Shown here one piece after another: positions 54,421-63,928 of a stretch of DNA of 63,995 nt. Position 1 is the first letter of the stretch. Every line of letters starts with the position of its first letter. The position numbers and the translations under genes are program-made. Source of the DNA: CAYQUC01 sp964514215. Its GTDB lineage: Bacteria; Pseudomonadota; Gammaproteobacteria; UBA6429; Thiohalophilaceae. The notes under the pieces were generated by a model. The model did not search any database and was not told the DNA's origin. It worked only from the letters and a program-made list of their open reading frames with translations. Location of the stretch: the NCBI GenBank assembly GCA_964514215.1, contig CAZEPW010000017.1:1-63995 (forward strand). Direction: 5' to 3'.

Positions 54421-54753
54421 TTATACCGAACGACGATCAACCGTAACCTGCCTATCTTTGCTACGTCGGTCTTGTTGTATGCGTAAATCATTAGAATAAG
54501 CAAAACTCATAATGAATTCGTATGCAGCAGGGTTTGATGTTGCTAATAGGCTTTCAACAACTAAACACTTTTCACCATCAATAACGCAAGGTTTCGCACC
54601 GAGAGAGACGTTTTTAGCTGTTGGGGTGGTATTAAAACTGGCCAGTGTCGCTGAAATCCTTTCAATCCAATCACCAGGGCGAAATTTTGAACCATCATTA
54701 CGAACACTTCTAATAACAAAGGTTTCTGCAGTTACTTTAGCTTTAATGTCCAA
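54421..54753 (-). CDS. DUF3579 family protein
   Basis: 110 residues. FVIRSVRNDGSKFRPGDWIE (about 12-31) followed by RISATLASF, SLGAKPCVIDGEKCLVVESL and NPAAYEFIMSFAYSNDLRIQ is the DUF3579 pattern known from beta- and gammaproteobacteria. The function is unknown. The C-terminus is a basic tail (DRRSKDRQVTVDRRSV). The frame starts with a TTG and has no strong ribosome site, so the first few residues are unsure. It converges with dksA, 8 bases apart. A plus-strand open frame over the same stretch is not supported. Confidence 0.82.
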   Translation of the reverse strand: MDIKAKVTAETFVIRSVRNDGSKFRPGDWIERISATLASFNTTPTAKNVSLGAKPCVIDGEKCLVVESLLATSNPAAYEFIMSFAYSNDLRIQQDRRSKDRQVTVDRRSV

Positions 54754-54849
54754 ATCAATTACACTTATTTAGATAGGTTAATTATTATTAATTTACTATA
54801 ATATTCGTCCAGTAGTGAAAATTCTTTAATAGTGAGGTTCTTAGTAGGT

Positions 54850-55752
54850 ATGACAACTAATAGCTATATAGGTCGATTTGCCCCCTCACCCACTGGACCG
54901 CTTCATTTTGGCTCATTAGTAACAGCCACTGCAAGTTATTTTCAAGCCAAAAGAAATAATGGCAAATGGCTTCTGCGTATAGAAGACATCGACAAAGAAC
55001 GTAAGCAACACGGTGCCACACAGTTAATACTTAAAGCATTAGAAGCCCATCATTTTTTTTGGGATGGCGAAATTGTCTATCAAAGCAATAGACAAAATTA
55101 TTATCAAGATGCCATTAATAGCCTTAATAAACTAAACATAATTTATCGTTGTCAATGCAGTCGAAAATCAATTCAACAATACCTCGATAATAACAATCTA
55201 ACCTTAGCAACATATCCTGGTATTTGTCGTGATAAAAATATTTCAGTTACTCAGCCTCACACATTACGGCTCTTAGTTCCTGCTCAAGAAATAGTATTTA
55301 TCGATACCATTCAGGGCAGACAAATCACCCAGACAAATCATCATGGCGATTTCGTTCTTCAAAAACAAGATGGTAGTGTCACTTACCAATTAGCAGTGGC
55401 AATCGATGATGCCCAACAAAACATCACTCAAGTTGTACGAGGTTTTGATTTAATTAACTCTAGCCCAAAACAAATACTTATCCAAAGTTTATTAGGCTAC
55501 CCTATCCCCCAATATTGCCACTTACCTATTATTTGTCATCCAGATGGAACAAAATTAAGTAAACACACAGGCGCTAAAGCACTTGAAAATCATCTGGCGC
55601 CTGCACAATTATGGCAAGCGCTACACTATTTATATCAGGTCCCTCCTATTGAGTTAAAAAATGCTAATATTCAAGAATTACACCGTTGGGCAGAACAAAA
55701 CTGGGATATTAACAAAATATCAAATAAACATAACATTCTGATTTATAAATAA
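54850..55752 (+). CDS. gluQ: Glutamyl-queuosine tRNA(Asp) synthetase
   Basis: 300 residues. The class I motif YIGRFAPSPTGPLHFGSLVT (about 6-25) and KLSKHTGAKALE (about 235) correspond to HIGH and KMSKS. The zinc site is formed by CQCSRKSIQQY and YPGICRDK near 100-125. The C-terminal anticodon-binding part of GltX is missing, as expected: GluQ attaches glutamate to queuosine in tRNA-Asp. I use the ATG at 54850; an in-frame GTG at 54832 would add six residues. A dksA gene nearby upstream is the usual partner (dksA-gluQ). It complements queF in the same window. Confidence 0.95.
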   Translation: MTTNSYIGRFAPSPTGPLHFGSLVTATASYFQAKRNNGKWLLRIEDIDKERKQHGATQLILKALEAHHFFWDGEIVYQSNRQNYYQDAINSLNKLNIIYRCQCSRKSIQQYLDNNNLTLATYPGICRDKNISVTQPHTLRLLVPAQEIVFIDTIQGRQITQTNHHGDFVLQKQDGSVTYQLAVAIDDAQQNITQVVRGFDLINSSPKQILIQSLLGYPIPQYCHLPIICHPDGTKLSKHTGAKALENHLAPAQLWQALHYLYQVPPIELKNANIQELHRWAEQNWDINKISNKHNILIYK

Positions 55753-55841
55753 ATTATTTGAATTTTCAACACAATGGAACTAAAGTCTAATTAAAGCTAT
55801 CTGATAATTAAATACCGACTAAAATAATGCATAGAGATACC

Positions 55842-56324
55842 ATGAATATAAATCAGAATAAAAATCAAGACCCAAAACAAGAATCACACGATTTCTTGCA
55901 ACACTACCAAGGTTGTTTTACAAACATGCTTCGCTGGCCACAAGTTGAGCAATTATGGCAAGTCATATCGGCACAACAAGAGAAACAATGGTATTTATAT
56001 AGCACTAATAAACCGGCTCCAATCAATTATGCCTCGCATGACGAACTGGTCGCTTATATTAAGGATGTTGATATACAAATTCGAGAACAACATAAATACG
56101 ATTATTGCGGCATTGTCTATGCCGATGATCCAGCTTCACCCAATTTTATAAAAATTTATCACCCTAAGAATCTTGGTGCGAGTTGTGGCTCAAGTGGTAA
56201 TAAACCGATTCCCGGTTGGATTTTATCAACAATTAAACCTGTCGACCTTATTGTCGAACAAGATAAAACAGACACATCAAATTGGAACAGATTTACACAA
56301 TTTATGAAATTTGGCCAACAATAA
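55842..56324 (+). CDS. Hypothetical protein coupled to the YcgR-like gene
   Basis: 160 residues, not recognised. There is no signal peptide or membrane segment. It has several Trp and His residues and a conserved-looking middle: YDYCGIVYADDPASPNFIKI (about 86-105), then HPKNLGASCGSSGNKPIPGW. The ATG at 55842 follows an AGAG site at 5 bases; an earlier ATG at 55827 is less good. The stop codon abuts the ATG of the YcgR-like gene, which suggests they are translated together. A role in c-di-GMP signalling or motility is only inferred from this. Confidence 0.7.
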   Translation: MNINQNKNQDPKQESHDFLQHYQGCFTNMLRWPQVEQLWQVISAQQEKQWYLYSTNKPAPINYASHDELVAYIKDVDIQIREQHKYDYCGIVYADDPASPNFIKIYHPKNLGASCGSSGNKPIPGWILSTIKPVDLIVEQDKTDTSNWNRFTQFMKFGQQ

Positions 56325-57095
56325 ATGACTGAGAACAATCCTATAGAATTACATCCATCTCAAATTAAAGACGTTGTCGATGATTATGGTCAATACCATG
56401 TCGACAACCCTCTTGAAATGTGTTCAATTCTAAAGAGTTTAATGCGAAAACCCGATATCATAACAGCATATTATGATGAAGCAATGCAAAATTTTGTTCT
56501 TACATCAGTGCTTGCCGTTGATACAAAAAAAAGAAATTTTATATTAGACATTAGTTCAGATGAAACAAGAAATAATATATTTTTAAACAGTAATCGTGTT
56601 ACGTGCAAAACAAAATGCAAAAATGTACGAGTAGAATTTTCTATCCGAGATTTAAAAGCCACAAAATTTAATAACGAAAATGCTTTTTTATGTTCGCTAC
56701 CACAAAATATATTATACCTACAACGGCGGGAGTTTTATCGTATGGATATTCCATTAGGTGATAAAATTTCATGCCGGATATTAGGCAGTCATGGTAATCC
56801 AAGTAAATCAATATCCGTAGCCGATATCAGTTCGGGCGGCATTGGTTTAAACGAACCGAATAAAGCAACATCTTACGAGTTGTTTGAACAAGCCCACCAC
56901 TGCGAAATTGATTTTGGAGAGCTTGGCAGCATTAATTTTGCTATGGAGTTAAGAAGTATAAAAGAAATTAAACTAAGCAATAATAGTGAAGTTAGGCGTT
57001 TGGGTTATAAATTTATAGATTTACATACCCCCGACAATGCCATTATACAACGATATATCCATAGTATGGATATTCGAAAAAAACAATCAAAATAA
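56325..57095 (+). CDS. YcgR-like PilZ protein (c-di-GMP receptor)
   Basis: 256 residues. The N-terminal YcgR domain (about 10-115) contains MCSILKSLMRKPDIITAYYD and a FVLTSVLAVDTKKRNFILDI strand pair. The C-terminal PilZ domain has both c-di-GMP contacts: the RxxxR motif in QRREFYRMDIP (about 131-141) and the DxSxxG motif in VADISSGGIGL (about 163-173). YcgR slows flagellar rotation when c-di-GMP is high in enterics. No flagellar gene is in this window, so the output could also be polysaccharide or adhesion. It begins directly after the stop codon of the unknown upstream gene. Confidence 0.9.
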   Translation: MTENNPIELHPSQIKDVVDDYGQYHVDNPLEMCSILKSLMRKPDIITAYYDEAMQNFVLTSVLAVDTKKRNFILDISSDETRNNIFLNSNRVTCKTKCKNVRVEFSIRDLKATKFNNENAFLCSLPQNILYLQRREFYRMDIPLGDKISCRILGSHGNPSKSISVADISSGGIGLNEPNKATSYELFEQAHHCEIDFGELGSINFAMELRSIKEIKLSNNSEVRRLGYKFIDLHTPDNAIIQRYIHSMDIRKKQSK

Positions 57096-57220
57096 ATTAT
57101 TAATCCAAACGCCAAACTTATCGCTATTATAATAGCTTTATTTTAATTACTAAAAATCGATATACTGCCTAACACGCTTAAATTAAAATAATATAAATAG
57201 CCATCATTACGAGGACTCAA

Positions 57221-59158
57221 ATGTCAGACTCTAAAATTTATGAAATTTCAAAAGATTTTATAAAAAACACGCTTATTACTTCTGAACAATACCAATCAAT
57301 GTACCAACAATCAATTGAGAACCCCGACGCATTTTGGAGTGAACAAGCAAATAAATTTCTTAGTTGGAATAAAAAATGGCAAACCGTACAAGATTGGAAT
57401 TACACAACCGGCAATATTAAATGGTTTGAAGGTGCCAAATTAAATTCTTGCTACAACTGTGTCGATCGACATTTAAAAACCCGAGCAGATCAAATTGCCA
57501 TTATTTGGGAAAGTGATGATCCTTTAAAAAGCGAAGAAATCACCTACAGTCAATTGCATACTAAAGTAAGCCAATTTGCAAATGTATTAAAAAAACGCAA
57601 TGTAAAAAAAGGCGATCGTGTTTGTATCTACATGCCAATGATTCCTGAAGCAGCCTATGCCATGCTCGCGTGTGCTCGAATTGGTGCGGTTCATTCTGTT
57701 GTTTTTGGTGGTTTTTCACCTGAGTCGATCAAAGATCGAATCTTAGATTCAGATTGCAAAATTGTTATCACTGCCGATGAAGGTATACGCGGCGGCAAAT
57801 CAATACCATTAAAAGCAAATACCGACATCGCTGTTGCGCAATGCCCGAATGTCCATACCGTTTTAGTGATTCAACACACCAAAGGCAAAGTTGATTGGAA
57901 TGACAAGCATGATGTTTGGTATCACGAGCAAGTTAAAACAGTCTCCGATAACTGTCCGGTAGAAATAATGGACGCCGAAGATCCATTATTTATATTATAC
58001 ACATCAGGTTCCACCGGAAAACCAAAAGGCGTATTACATACCACTGCCGGTTATCACTTATTTGCAGCCATCACCCATAAATACGTCTTTGATCATCATG
58101 AAGACGATATCTATTGGTGCACCGCCGATGTCGGCTGGATAACCGGCCATAGTTATATTTTATATGGCCCACTCGCCAATGGCGCAACCACTCTAATGTT
58201 TGAAGGTATTCCCACCTATCCCGACGCATCTCGCTTTTGGCAAGTCTGCGATAAACACAAAGTAACGGTATTTTATACAGCCCCAACCGCTATTCGAGCA
58301 TTAATGCGAGAAGGAAATGCGTATGTCGAAAAAACCTCTCGCAGCAGTTTACGGTTGCTTGGCACCGTTGGCGAGCCTATTAACCCCGAAGCGTGGGAGT
58401 GGTATTATCATCTGGTTGGCAATAATAATTGTCCAATCGTCGATACTTGGTGGCAAACTGAAACCGGCGGCCACCTGATTACACCATTACCGGGTGCAAC
58501 AAAAATGAAACCCGGTTCAGCCACAAAACCGTTTTTTGGCGTAGTCCCAGGAATTGTGGATAACGATGGTACGTTATTAGAGGGAGAATGCGAAGGCAAT
58601 TTAGTGATGACACAATCTTGGCCGGGTCAAATGCGATCAATCTATGGCGATCATCAACGTTTTATTGATACATACTTTTCAACCTACCCTGGCATGTATT
58701 TTACAGGTGATGGCGCAAAACGTGATGCTGATGGCGATTATTGGATAACCGGTCGAGTTGATGACGTGTTAAATATATCAGGCCATCGCATGGGCACCGC
58801 TGAAGTAGAAAGTGCCTTAGTCAAACATCAAAGTGTCGCCGAAGCTGCTGTTGTTGGTTATCCTCATGATATCAAAGGTCAAGGAATCTATGCGTATGTT
58901 ACTTTAATTAAAGGCATTGATAGTAGCGATGAATTATTAACAGAATTAATTAATCAAGTACGACATGAAATCGGACCAATCGCAAAACCTGATATTATTC
59001 AATGGGCTCCAGCACTACCAAAAACCCGCTCAGGCAAAATCATGCGTCGTATCCTTCGAAAAATAGCCAGTAATGAAATAGATTCACTAGGTGATACTTC
59101 CACACTCGCTGATCCTGAGGTCGTAAGTGATCTGATTGAAAATCGAAAAAATAAATAA
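57221..59158 (+). CDS. acsA: Acetyl-CoA synthetase
   Basis: 645 residues, full length. The adenylation core is LFILYTSGSTGKPKGVLHTT (about 255-274), with DVGWITGHSYILYGPLANGA, VDTWWQTETGGHLITPLPGA and YFTGDGAKRDADGDYWITGR later. The C-terminal KTRSGKIMRRILRKIA holds the lysine that is acetylated to switch off the enzyme in many bacteria. It converts acetate, CoA and ATP to acetyl-CoA, AMP and pyrophosphate. A GAGG ribosome site precedes the ATG. A long palindrome lies just downstream. Confidence 0.96.
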   Translation: MSDSKIYEISKDFIKNTLITSEQYQSMYQQSIENPDAFWSEQANKFLSWNKKWQTVQDWNYTTGNIKWFEGAKLNSCYNCVDRHLKTRADQIAIIWESDDPLKSEEITYSQLHTKVSQFANVLKKRNVKKGDRVCIYMPMIPEAAYAMLACARIGAVHSVVFGGFSPESIKDRILDSDCKIVITADEGIRGGKSIPLKANTDIAVAQCPNVHTVLVIQHTKGKVDWNDKHDVWYHEQVKTVSDNCPVEIMDAEDPLFILYTSGSTGKPKGVLHTTAGYHLFAAITHKYVFDHHEDDIYWCTADVGWITGHSYILYGPLANGATTLMFEGIPTYPDASRFWQVCDKHKVTVFYTAPTAIRALMREGNAYVEKTSRSSLRLLGTVGEPINPEAWEWYYHLVGNNNCPIVDTWWQTETGGHLITPLPGATKMKPGSATKPFFGVVPGIVDNDGTLLEGECEGNLVMTQSWPGQMRSIYGDHQRFIDTYFSTYPGMYFTGDGAKRDADGDYWITGRVDDVLNISGHRMGTAEVESALVKHQSVAEAAVVGYPHDIKGQGIYAYVTLIKGIDSSDELLTELINQVRHEIGPIAKPDIIQWAPALPKTRSGKIMRRILRKIASNEIDSLGDTSTLADPEVVSDLIENRKNK

Positions 59159-59208
59159 CGTTATGATTATAACTTAATCTTAACTTTTGATTTATATCTT
59201 AGCTTGAC

Positions 59209-59236
59209 TATACTTTAGTTAATTAACTAAAGTATA
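59209..59236. repeat. Perfect 28-base palindrome between acsA and the DsrE-like gene
   Basis: TATACTTTAGTTAA followed by its exact reverse complement, ending 16 bases before the ATG of the next gene. It has no GC-rich stem or T-run, so an intrinsic terminator is less likely than an operator. A TTGACT box overlaps its left edge at 59204-59209. Confidence 0.8.
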
Positions 59237-59252
59237 TTTGAGTATTAAGTCA

Positions 59253-59765
59253 ATGCGTAAATTATTCGTTATTTTTATCTCTGTTTTTATTTTTCACTCA
59301 CCGGCTTTCTCTAATGAAAAAGATAACTTTGTTCAAACTCCCTATAATGAACCAAAAGTTGTTTATGATTTTTATTTTGATGAACCAGCAAAAATACGAT
59401 CAGCGCTGTATTGGATTCGTTCTCTGATGAATCCCTTAATGGACTCCCCATACGATTTTGCACCAGAGTTTATGAATATTGTTGTCGTCATTCATGGCAC
59501 AGAAATTGTCTCTGTTGTAAAACATAATTATAAAAAATATAACGATGTTGTTGAACGAATAAAATACTATCATCAACTTGGTGTTAAATTTAAAGTATGT
59601 AATTTAGCAGCTGATGATTTTGGTTATGCCAAATCCGATTTTTTTGAATTCATCGAACTAGTCCCGTCCGCAATAGCCGAATTAGTACACTGGCAATCTC
59701 AAGGATATTCACTAATAACCCCCAATATAATGTCAAAAAAGTTCACCATCGAAGAAATACGGTAA
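59253..59765 (+). CDS. Exported DsrE-like protein
   Basis: 170 residues. A signal peptide (RKLFVIFISVFIFHSPAFS) is followed by a DsrE/F-like domain: KVVYDFYFDEPAKIRSALYW, FMNIVVVIHGTEIVSVVKHN, LGVKFKVCNLAADDFGYAKS and SAIAELVHWQSQGYSLITPN. The single Cys in FKVCN sits where DsrE-family proteins keep a sulfur-carrying cysteine. Most DsrE proteins are cytoplasmic; this one is probably periplasmic. Related exported forms occur in sulfur-oxidising and other proteobacteria with unclear roles. The ATG at 59253 starts the signal peptide; the frame also opens at a TTG at 59238. Confidence 0.8.
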   Translation: MRKLFVIFISVFIFHSPAFSNEKDNFVQTPYNEPKVVYDFYFDEPAKIRSALYWIRSLMNPLMDSPYDFAPEFMNIVVVIHGTEIVSVVKHNYKKYNDVVERIKYYHQLGVKFKVCNLAADDFGYAKSDFFEFIELVPSAIAELVHWQSQGYSLITPNIMSKKFTIEEIR

Positions 59766-59900
59766 TATCCAATATCAGCTGATTGACATCAAAAAATGCG
59801 CTATAAATCTGTTAAAAAGTACATTATCTAACCTTAATTAACTACCGCCAAATCCTAAATAAAGTTAATATACCCACCTTTAAATTTATGATGTAGTAGA

Positions 59901-62900
59901 ATGAACTCCAACAACCCTTTACACCCATTAGTGCCTACTCAAACAGGGCAACGCCAACTATGGGGTAGTTTATATGGCAGTGGTATTGGGCTGGTAACCA
60001 GCATATCAGCTCAAGAATCATCATCTCCGGTCATTTTAGTCACGCCCGACACTCCGACGGCACAACGAATTGAGTATGCCCTAAAATTTTATCTAGGCGA
60101 TTCATCAACCAGCGTCATGTCATTTCCAGATTGGGAAACACTACCCTATGATATTTTTTCTCCACATCAAGATATCATTTCTGAACGCCTTTTAACATTA
60201 CACCAGTTACAAAATTTACATTCGGGCATCATCATTGTTCCGGTGCAAACGCTGATGCACAAGGTGATTCCCAAAAACTATATCAATAAAAACAGCTTAA
60301 TTATTACCACCGGACAAGATATAAATTTAGAAAAATTTAGGCTTGATTTAGAAGAAAGTGGCTACAACTGTGTATCAACCGTGATGGAACATGGCGAGTT
60401 TACCGTTCGCGGAAATATTCTCGATATCTATCCCATGGGAAGCAATACCCCCATTAGAATCGAATTATTTGATACTGAAATTGAAAGCATTCGAGTGTTT
60501 GATCCTGAAACACAACGTTCGACAAAAAAAATAAATACATTTCAGTTATTACCAGCAAAAGAGTTTCCGTTGGATAAAGATGGAATTTCCAATTTTAGAC
60601 AACGTTATCGAGAAAAATTTGAAGGTGATCCCGCTCAATCACTAATTTATAAAGAAATATCCCAAGGCAATTCTCCAGCAGGCATTGAATATTACATCCC
60701 ACTATTTTTTGAAAAAACTGAAACATTATTTGAGTACTTAAATAAATCTTGCCTACTTTTTTTAATGCAAGGCGTCGAATCTGCAGCAGATGATTTTTGG
60801 TCTGAAATAAATTCACGATATGAACAATTACGCCATGATATCAGTCGACCAATATTAGCCCCTAGTGACTTATATTTGCAAACCAATGAAATATTTAGTT
60901 CCATCAAACAGTATTCGCAAGTAGTCTTACAAGAGTTTAAATTTGAACAAGAATATGCAACAAACTTTGCAATACAAGCACCCACTGAATTAACAATGGA
61001 TGCACGCAGTGAAAACCCACTGGAAAAATTAACAAACTATATAACAGAATTCACCAAAAACAACAATGCTAAAATATTATTTACCACAGAGACGACCGGT
61101 AGAAGAGAAACATTACTTGAGCTCCTAAAAGGTCATGATATTCGACCAACACAATGTGCAACCTGGCAAGATTTTATAAATTCAACACAAACCCTATCAA
61201 TCACTGTTTCACCATTAGAAAATGGCTTAGTACTACCTGATGAAAAAATATCCGTTATCAGTGAGTCTCAATTATTTGGTAAACAAGTATTTCAACGTCG
61301 CCGACGAAAAACCCAAAAAGATACCGAAAGCGTTGTTAAAAATTTAACAGAACTAATGATAGGCTCACCCGTTGTTCATGAAAATTATGGTGTTGGTCGC
61401 TATCAAGGCTTAAAAACCTTAACCATTAACGAAAATAATACAGAATTTTTATTATTAGAATATGCCGGTAGTGATAAGTTGTATGTCCCCGTATCATCAC
61501 TGCACTTAATTAGCCGATATACCGGCACAACAGCAGAAAATGCCCCGCTACACCGACTAGGCAGTGGCCAATGGGAGAAAGCCAAACGTAAGGCAACCGA
61601 AAAAGTTCGTGACGTAGCAGCCGAATTGTTAGATATTTATGCCAAACGAGAGGCTCAAACTGGATTTTCATACAAAGTTGATGAAATGCAATACCGCGCT
61701 TTTGCCAGTGCATTTCCATTCGAAGAAACACCCGATCAACAAACAGCTATAGACAATGTTATAACAAGCATGCGTTCGAACCAACCAATGGATCATTTAG
61801 TTTGTGGTGATGTTGGCTTTGGTAAAACAGAAGTTGCCATGCGTGCGGCTTTTATCGCCGTGCAAGCAGGAAAACAAGTAGCCGTTTTAGTTCCAACAAC
61901 ATTGCTATCACAACAACATTTAGAAAATTTCAGAGATCGGTTTTCAGAATGGCCGATAAAAGTCGATTCACTATCCCGCTTTAAATCGAAAAAAGAACAA
62001 GATGAAACCATATCGGGATTAAAAAATGGTACCGTTGATATTGTTGTTGGCACACATAAATTATTACAAAAATCAATTGAATATAAAAGACTTGGATTAA
62101 TCATAATTGATGAAGAACATCGTTTTGGGGTTCGCCAAAAAGAATCATTTAAAGCATTACGTTCTAAAGTCGATATATTAACATTAACGGCAACACCAAT
62201 ACCAAGAACACTCAATCTAGCCGTATCAGGGTTACGCGAACTATCCATTATTGCATCACCGCCGAAAAAACGCCTTGCGATAAAAACATTTGTCACTGAA
62301 TGGAAAAAAGAATACATTTATGAATCCTGTCTACGTGAAATTAAACGTGGTGGACAAGTCTTTTTTGTACACAACGATGTAGAAACCATTATTAAAAAAA
62401 CCAATGAATTACAAGAATTATTACCTGAAGCAAACGTCAATTATGCACATGGACAAATGCGAGAACGTGAACTCGAACGTGTCATGTCCGATTTTTACCA
62501 TCAACGTTTTAATATTTTAGTCTGTACCACGATTATTGAAACAGGTATCGATATTCCAAGCGCAAATACTATCATCATAAACCGCGCAGATAAATTTGGA
62601 CTAGCACAGCTATATCAACTACGTGGGCGTGTTGGGCGTTCGCATCATCGAGCCTATGCTTATTTAATAACACCACCATTAAAAACAATTACTGCAAATG
62701 CCCGAAAGCGTTTAGAAGCCATTGAATCAATCGAAACATTAGGCACAGGTTTTACACTCGCAACACACGATTTAGAAATACGCGGAGCAGGCGAACTACT
62801 GGGCGATGAACAAAGTGGCCAAATGCAAGAAATCGGCTACACGCTATACACAGAATTATTAGAGCGTGCGGTCAAAGCATTAAAAGACGGTAATCAATTT

Positions 62901-63371
62901 GATATAGAGCTAGAAAATAAACAAATCGCAGAAATAGACATTCATTCACCAACCCTAATCCCTGACGATTACTTACCCGATATTCATGAAAGATTAATTT
63001 TATATAAACGAATAGCAAGTGCAAAAAACAGTATTGACCTTAAAGAATTACAAGTTGAAATGATCGATCGGTTTGGTTTGTTACCCGATCCTTGTAAAAA
63101 ACTTTTTCAAGTAACGAAATTAAAAATTACAGCATCGAGTATCGGTATAACAAAAATAGAATTAGGCGAAAAAGGTGGTCGGATTATATTTAATGACAAA
63201 CCCAATATTGATCCAATGCTTATAATTAATTTAATTCAAACGCAGTCTTCTACTTATAAATTTGATGGTAATGACAAGCTTAAAATAACAAAAGAGTTTG
63301 AAGATCCTGAAGAACGAATTCAATTTTTAAATAATTTATTTTCAAGCTTTAATATAAAAAATGCAGCATAG
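59901..63371 (+). CDS. mfd: Transcription-repair coupling factor Mfd
   Basis: 1156 residues, full length. The UvrB-like N-terminal module shows FPDWETLPYDIFSPHQDIIS (about 75-94). The RNA-polymerase-interacting domain includes VVHENYGVGRYQGLKTL near 490. The translocase has VCGDVGFGKTEVAMRAAF (Walker A, about 635), IIDEEHRFGVRQKE (DEEH box), LTATPIPRTLNLA and TIIETGIDIPSANTIII. The C-terminal TRCF part follows. Mfd removes RNA polymerase stalled at lesions and recruits UvrA. It is on the plus strand with 135 bases before it; no clear promoter was found. Confidence 0.97.
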   Translation: MNSNNPLHPLVPTQTGQRQLWGSLYGSGIGLVTSISAQESSSPVILVTPDTPTAQRIEYALKFYLGDSSTSVMSFPDWETLPYDIFSPHQDIISERLLTLHQLQNLHSGIIIVPVQTLMHKVIPKNYINKNSLIITTGQDINLEKFRLDLEESGYNCVSTVMEHGEFTVRGNILDIYPMGSNTPIRIELFDTEIESIRVFDPETQRSTKKINTFQLLPAKEFPLDKDGISNFRQRYREKFEGDPAQSLIYKEISQGNSPAGIEYYIPLFFEKTETLFEYLNKSCLLFLMQGVESAADDFWSEINSRYEQLRHDISRPILAPSDLYLQTNEIFSSIKQYSQVVLQEFKFEQEYATNFAIQAPTELTMDARSENPLEKLTNYITEFTKNNNAKILFTTETTGRRETLLELLKGHDIRPTQCATWQDFINSTQTLSITVSPLENGLVLPDEKISVISESQLFGKQVFQRRRRKTQKDTESVVKNLTELMIGSPVVHENYGVGRYQGLKTLTINENNTEFLLLEYAGSDKLYVPVSSLHLISRYTGTTAENAPLHRLGSGQWEKAKRKATEKVRDVAAELLDIYAKREAQTGFSYKVDEMQYRAFASAFPFEETPDQQTAIDNVITSMRSNQPMDHLVCGDVGFGKTEVAMRAAFIAVQAGKQVAVLVPTTLLSQQHLENFRDRFSEWPIKVDSLSRFKSKKEQDETISGLKNGTVDIVVGTHKLLQKSIEYKRLGLIIIDEEHRFGVRQKESFKALRSKVDILTLTATPIPRTLNLAVSGLRELSIIASPPKKRLAIKTFVTEWKKEYIYESCLREIKRGGQVFFVHNDVETIIKKTNELQELLPEANVNYAHGQMRERELERVMSDFYHQRFNILVCTTIIETGIDIPSANTIIINRADKFGLAQLYQLRGRVGRSHHRAYAYLITPPLKTITANARKRLEAIESIETLGTGFTLATHDLEIRGAGELLGDEQSGQMQEIGYTLYTELLERAVKALKDGNQFDIELENKQIAEIDIHSPTLIPDDYLPDIHERLILYKRIASAKNSIDLKELQVEMIDRFGLLPDPCKKLFQVTKLKITASSIGITKIELGEKGGRIIFNDKPNIDPMLIINLIQTQSSTYKFDGNDKLKITKEFEDPEERIQFLNNLFSSFNIKNAA

Positions 63372-63400
63372 CTAGAAGTATACTAGTTGGAGTATATCAA

Positions 63401-63928
63401 ATGAATCAATCAAACATCAATCTTGAAAAAATCACAAAAAAAATATTTCGTTTCAATCTCCCCGAATTTAACAAGCTAAATGATGCTCTGTATAATAAAT
63501 TTTTAAACCATATCAATGATGAAAAAACTCGAAAAAGTCACTATTTTGAAGGTCGACACGAAAATATTTATATTTCATCCGATGTTATAACTGAAATAGA
63601 AACCGTACTTAGTTTTGCTAAACGATGCGTCCAACAAATAACAGGAGAAACATCACTGCAGTCTGGGTTATGGTTTAATTATATGGAATCGGGACACGTA
63701 ACACTAGCCCATAGTCATGATGAGGCAGACGAAATATATTCAGCTGCTTATTATGTAAAAGTTCCAGAAAATTCTGGAGATTTAGTTATAACGGAAGATA
63801 AAAAAGATATTATTATCCCACCCAAAGAAGGCAGTTTAGTGTTATTTCCACCCCATTTGGTTCATCAAGTCACTATCAATAATAGTGCAAGTGCGCGTTT
63901 ATCAGTAGGGATGAATATCGGTAAGTAA
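63401..63928 (+). CDS. Putative 2OG-Fe(II) oxygenase
   Basis: 175 residues. SGLWFNYMESGHVTLAHSHD (about 88-107) followed by EIYSAAYYVKVPENSGDLVI, GSLVLFPPHLVHQVTINNSA and ARLSVGMNIG is the double-stranded beta-helix pattern of the 2OG-FeII_Oxy_5 type. The iron ligands would be the HxHD pair and the later His in LVHQV, with Arg in SARLS binding 2-oxoglutarate. The substrate is unknown. A GGAG site stands 9 bases before the ATG. It follows mfd after 29 bases. Confidence 0.8.
   Translation: MNQSNINLEKITKKIFRFNLPEFNKLNDALYNKFLNHINDEKTRKSHYFEGRHENIYISSDVITEIETVLSFAKRCVQQITGETSLQSGLWFNYMESGHVTLAHSHDEADEIYSAAYYVKVPENSGDLVITEDKKDIIIPPKEGSLVLFPPHLVHQVTINNSASARLSVGMNIGK

Noticed and set aside
54512..54772. 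Plus-strand open frame of 86 codons between dksA and gluQ
   Set aside because: The minus-strand DUF3579 frame over the same bases matches a known family, so this one is treated as a shadow.
59204..59240. The 28-base palindrome as an acsA terminator
   Set aside because: It is AT-only with no GC stem or T-run, so an operator seems more likely.
61793..62317. Minus-strand open frame of 174 codons
   Set aside because: It is antisense to the helicase part of mfd, which is intact and full length.
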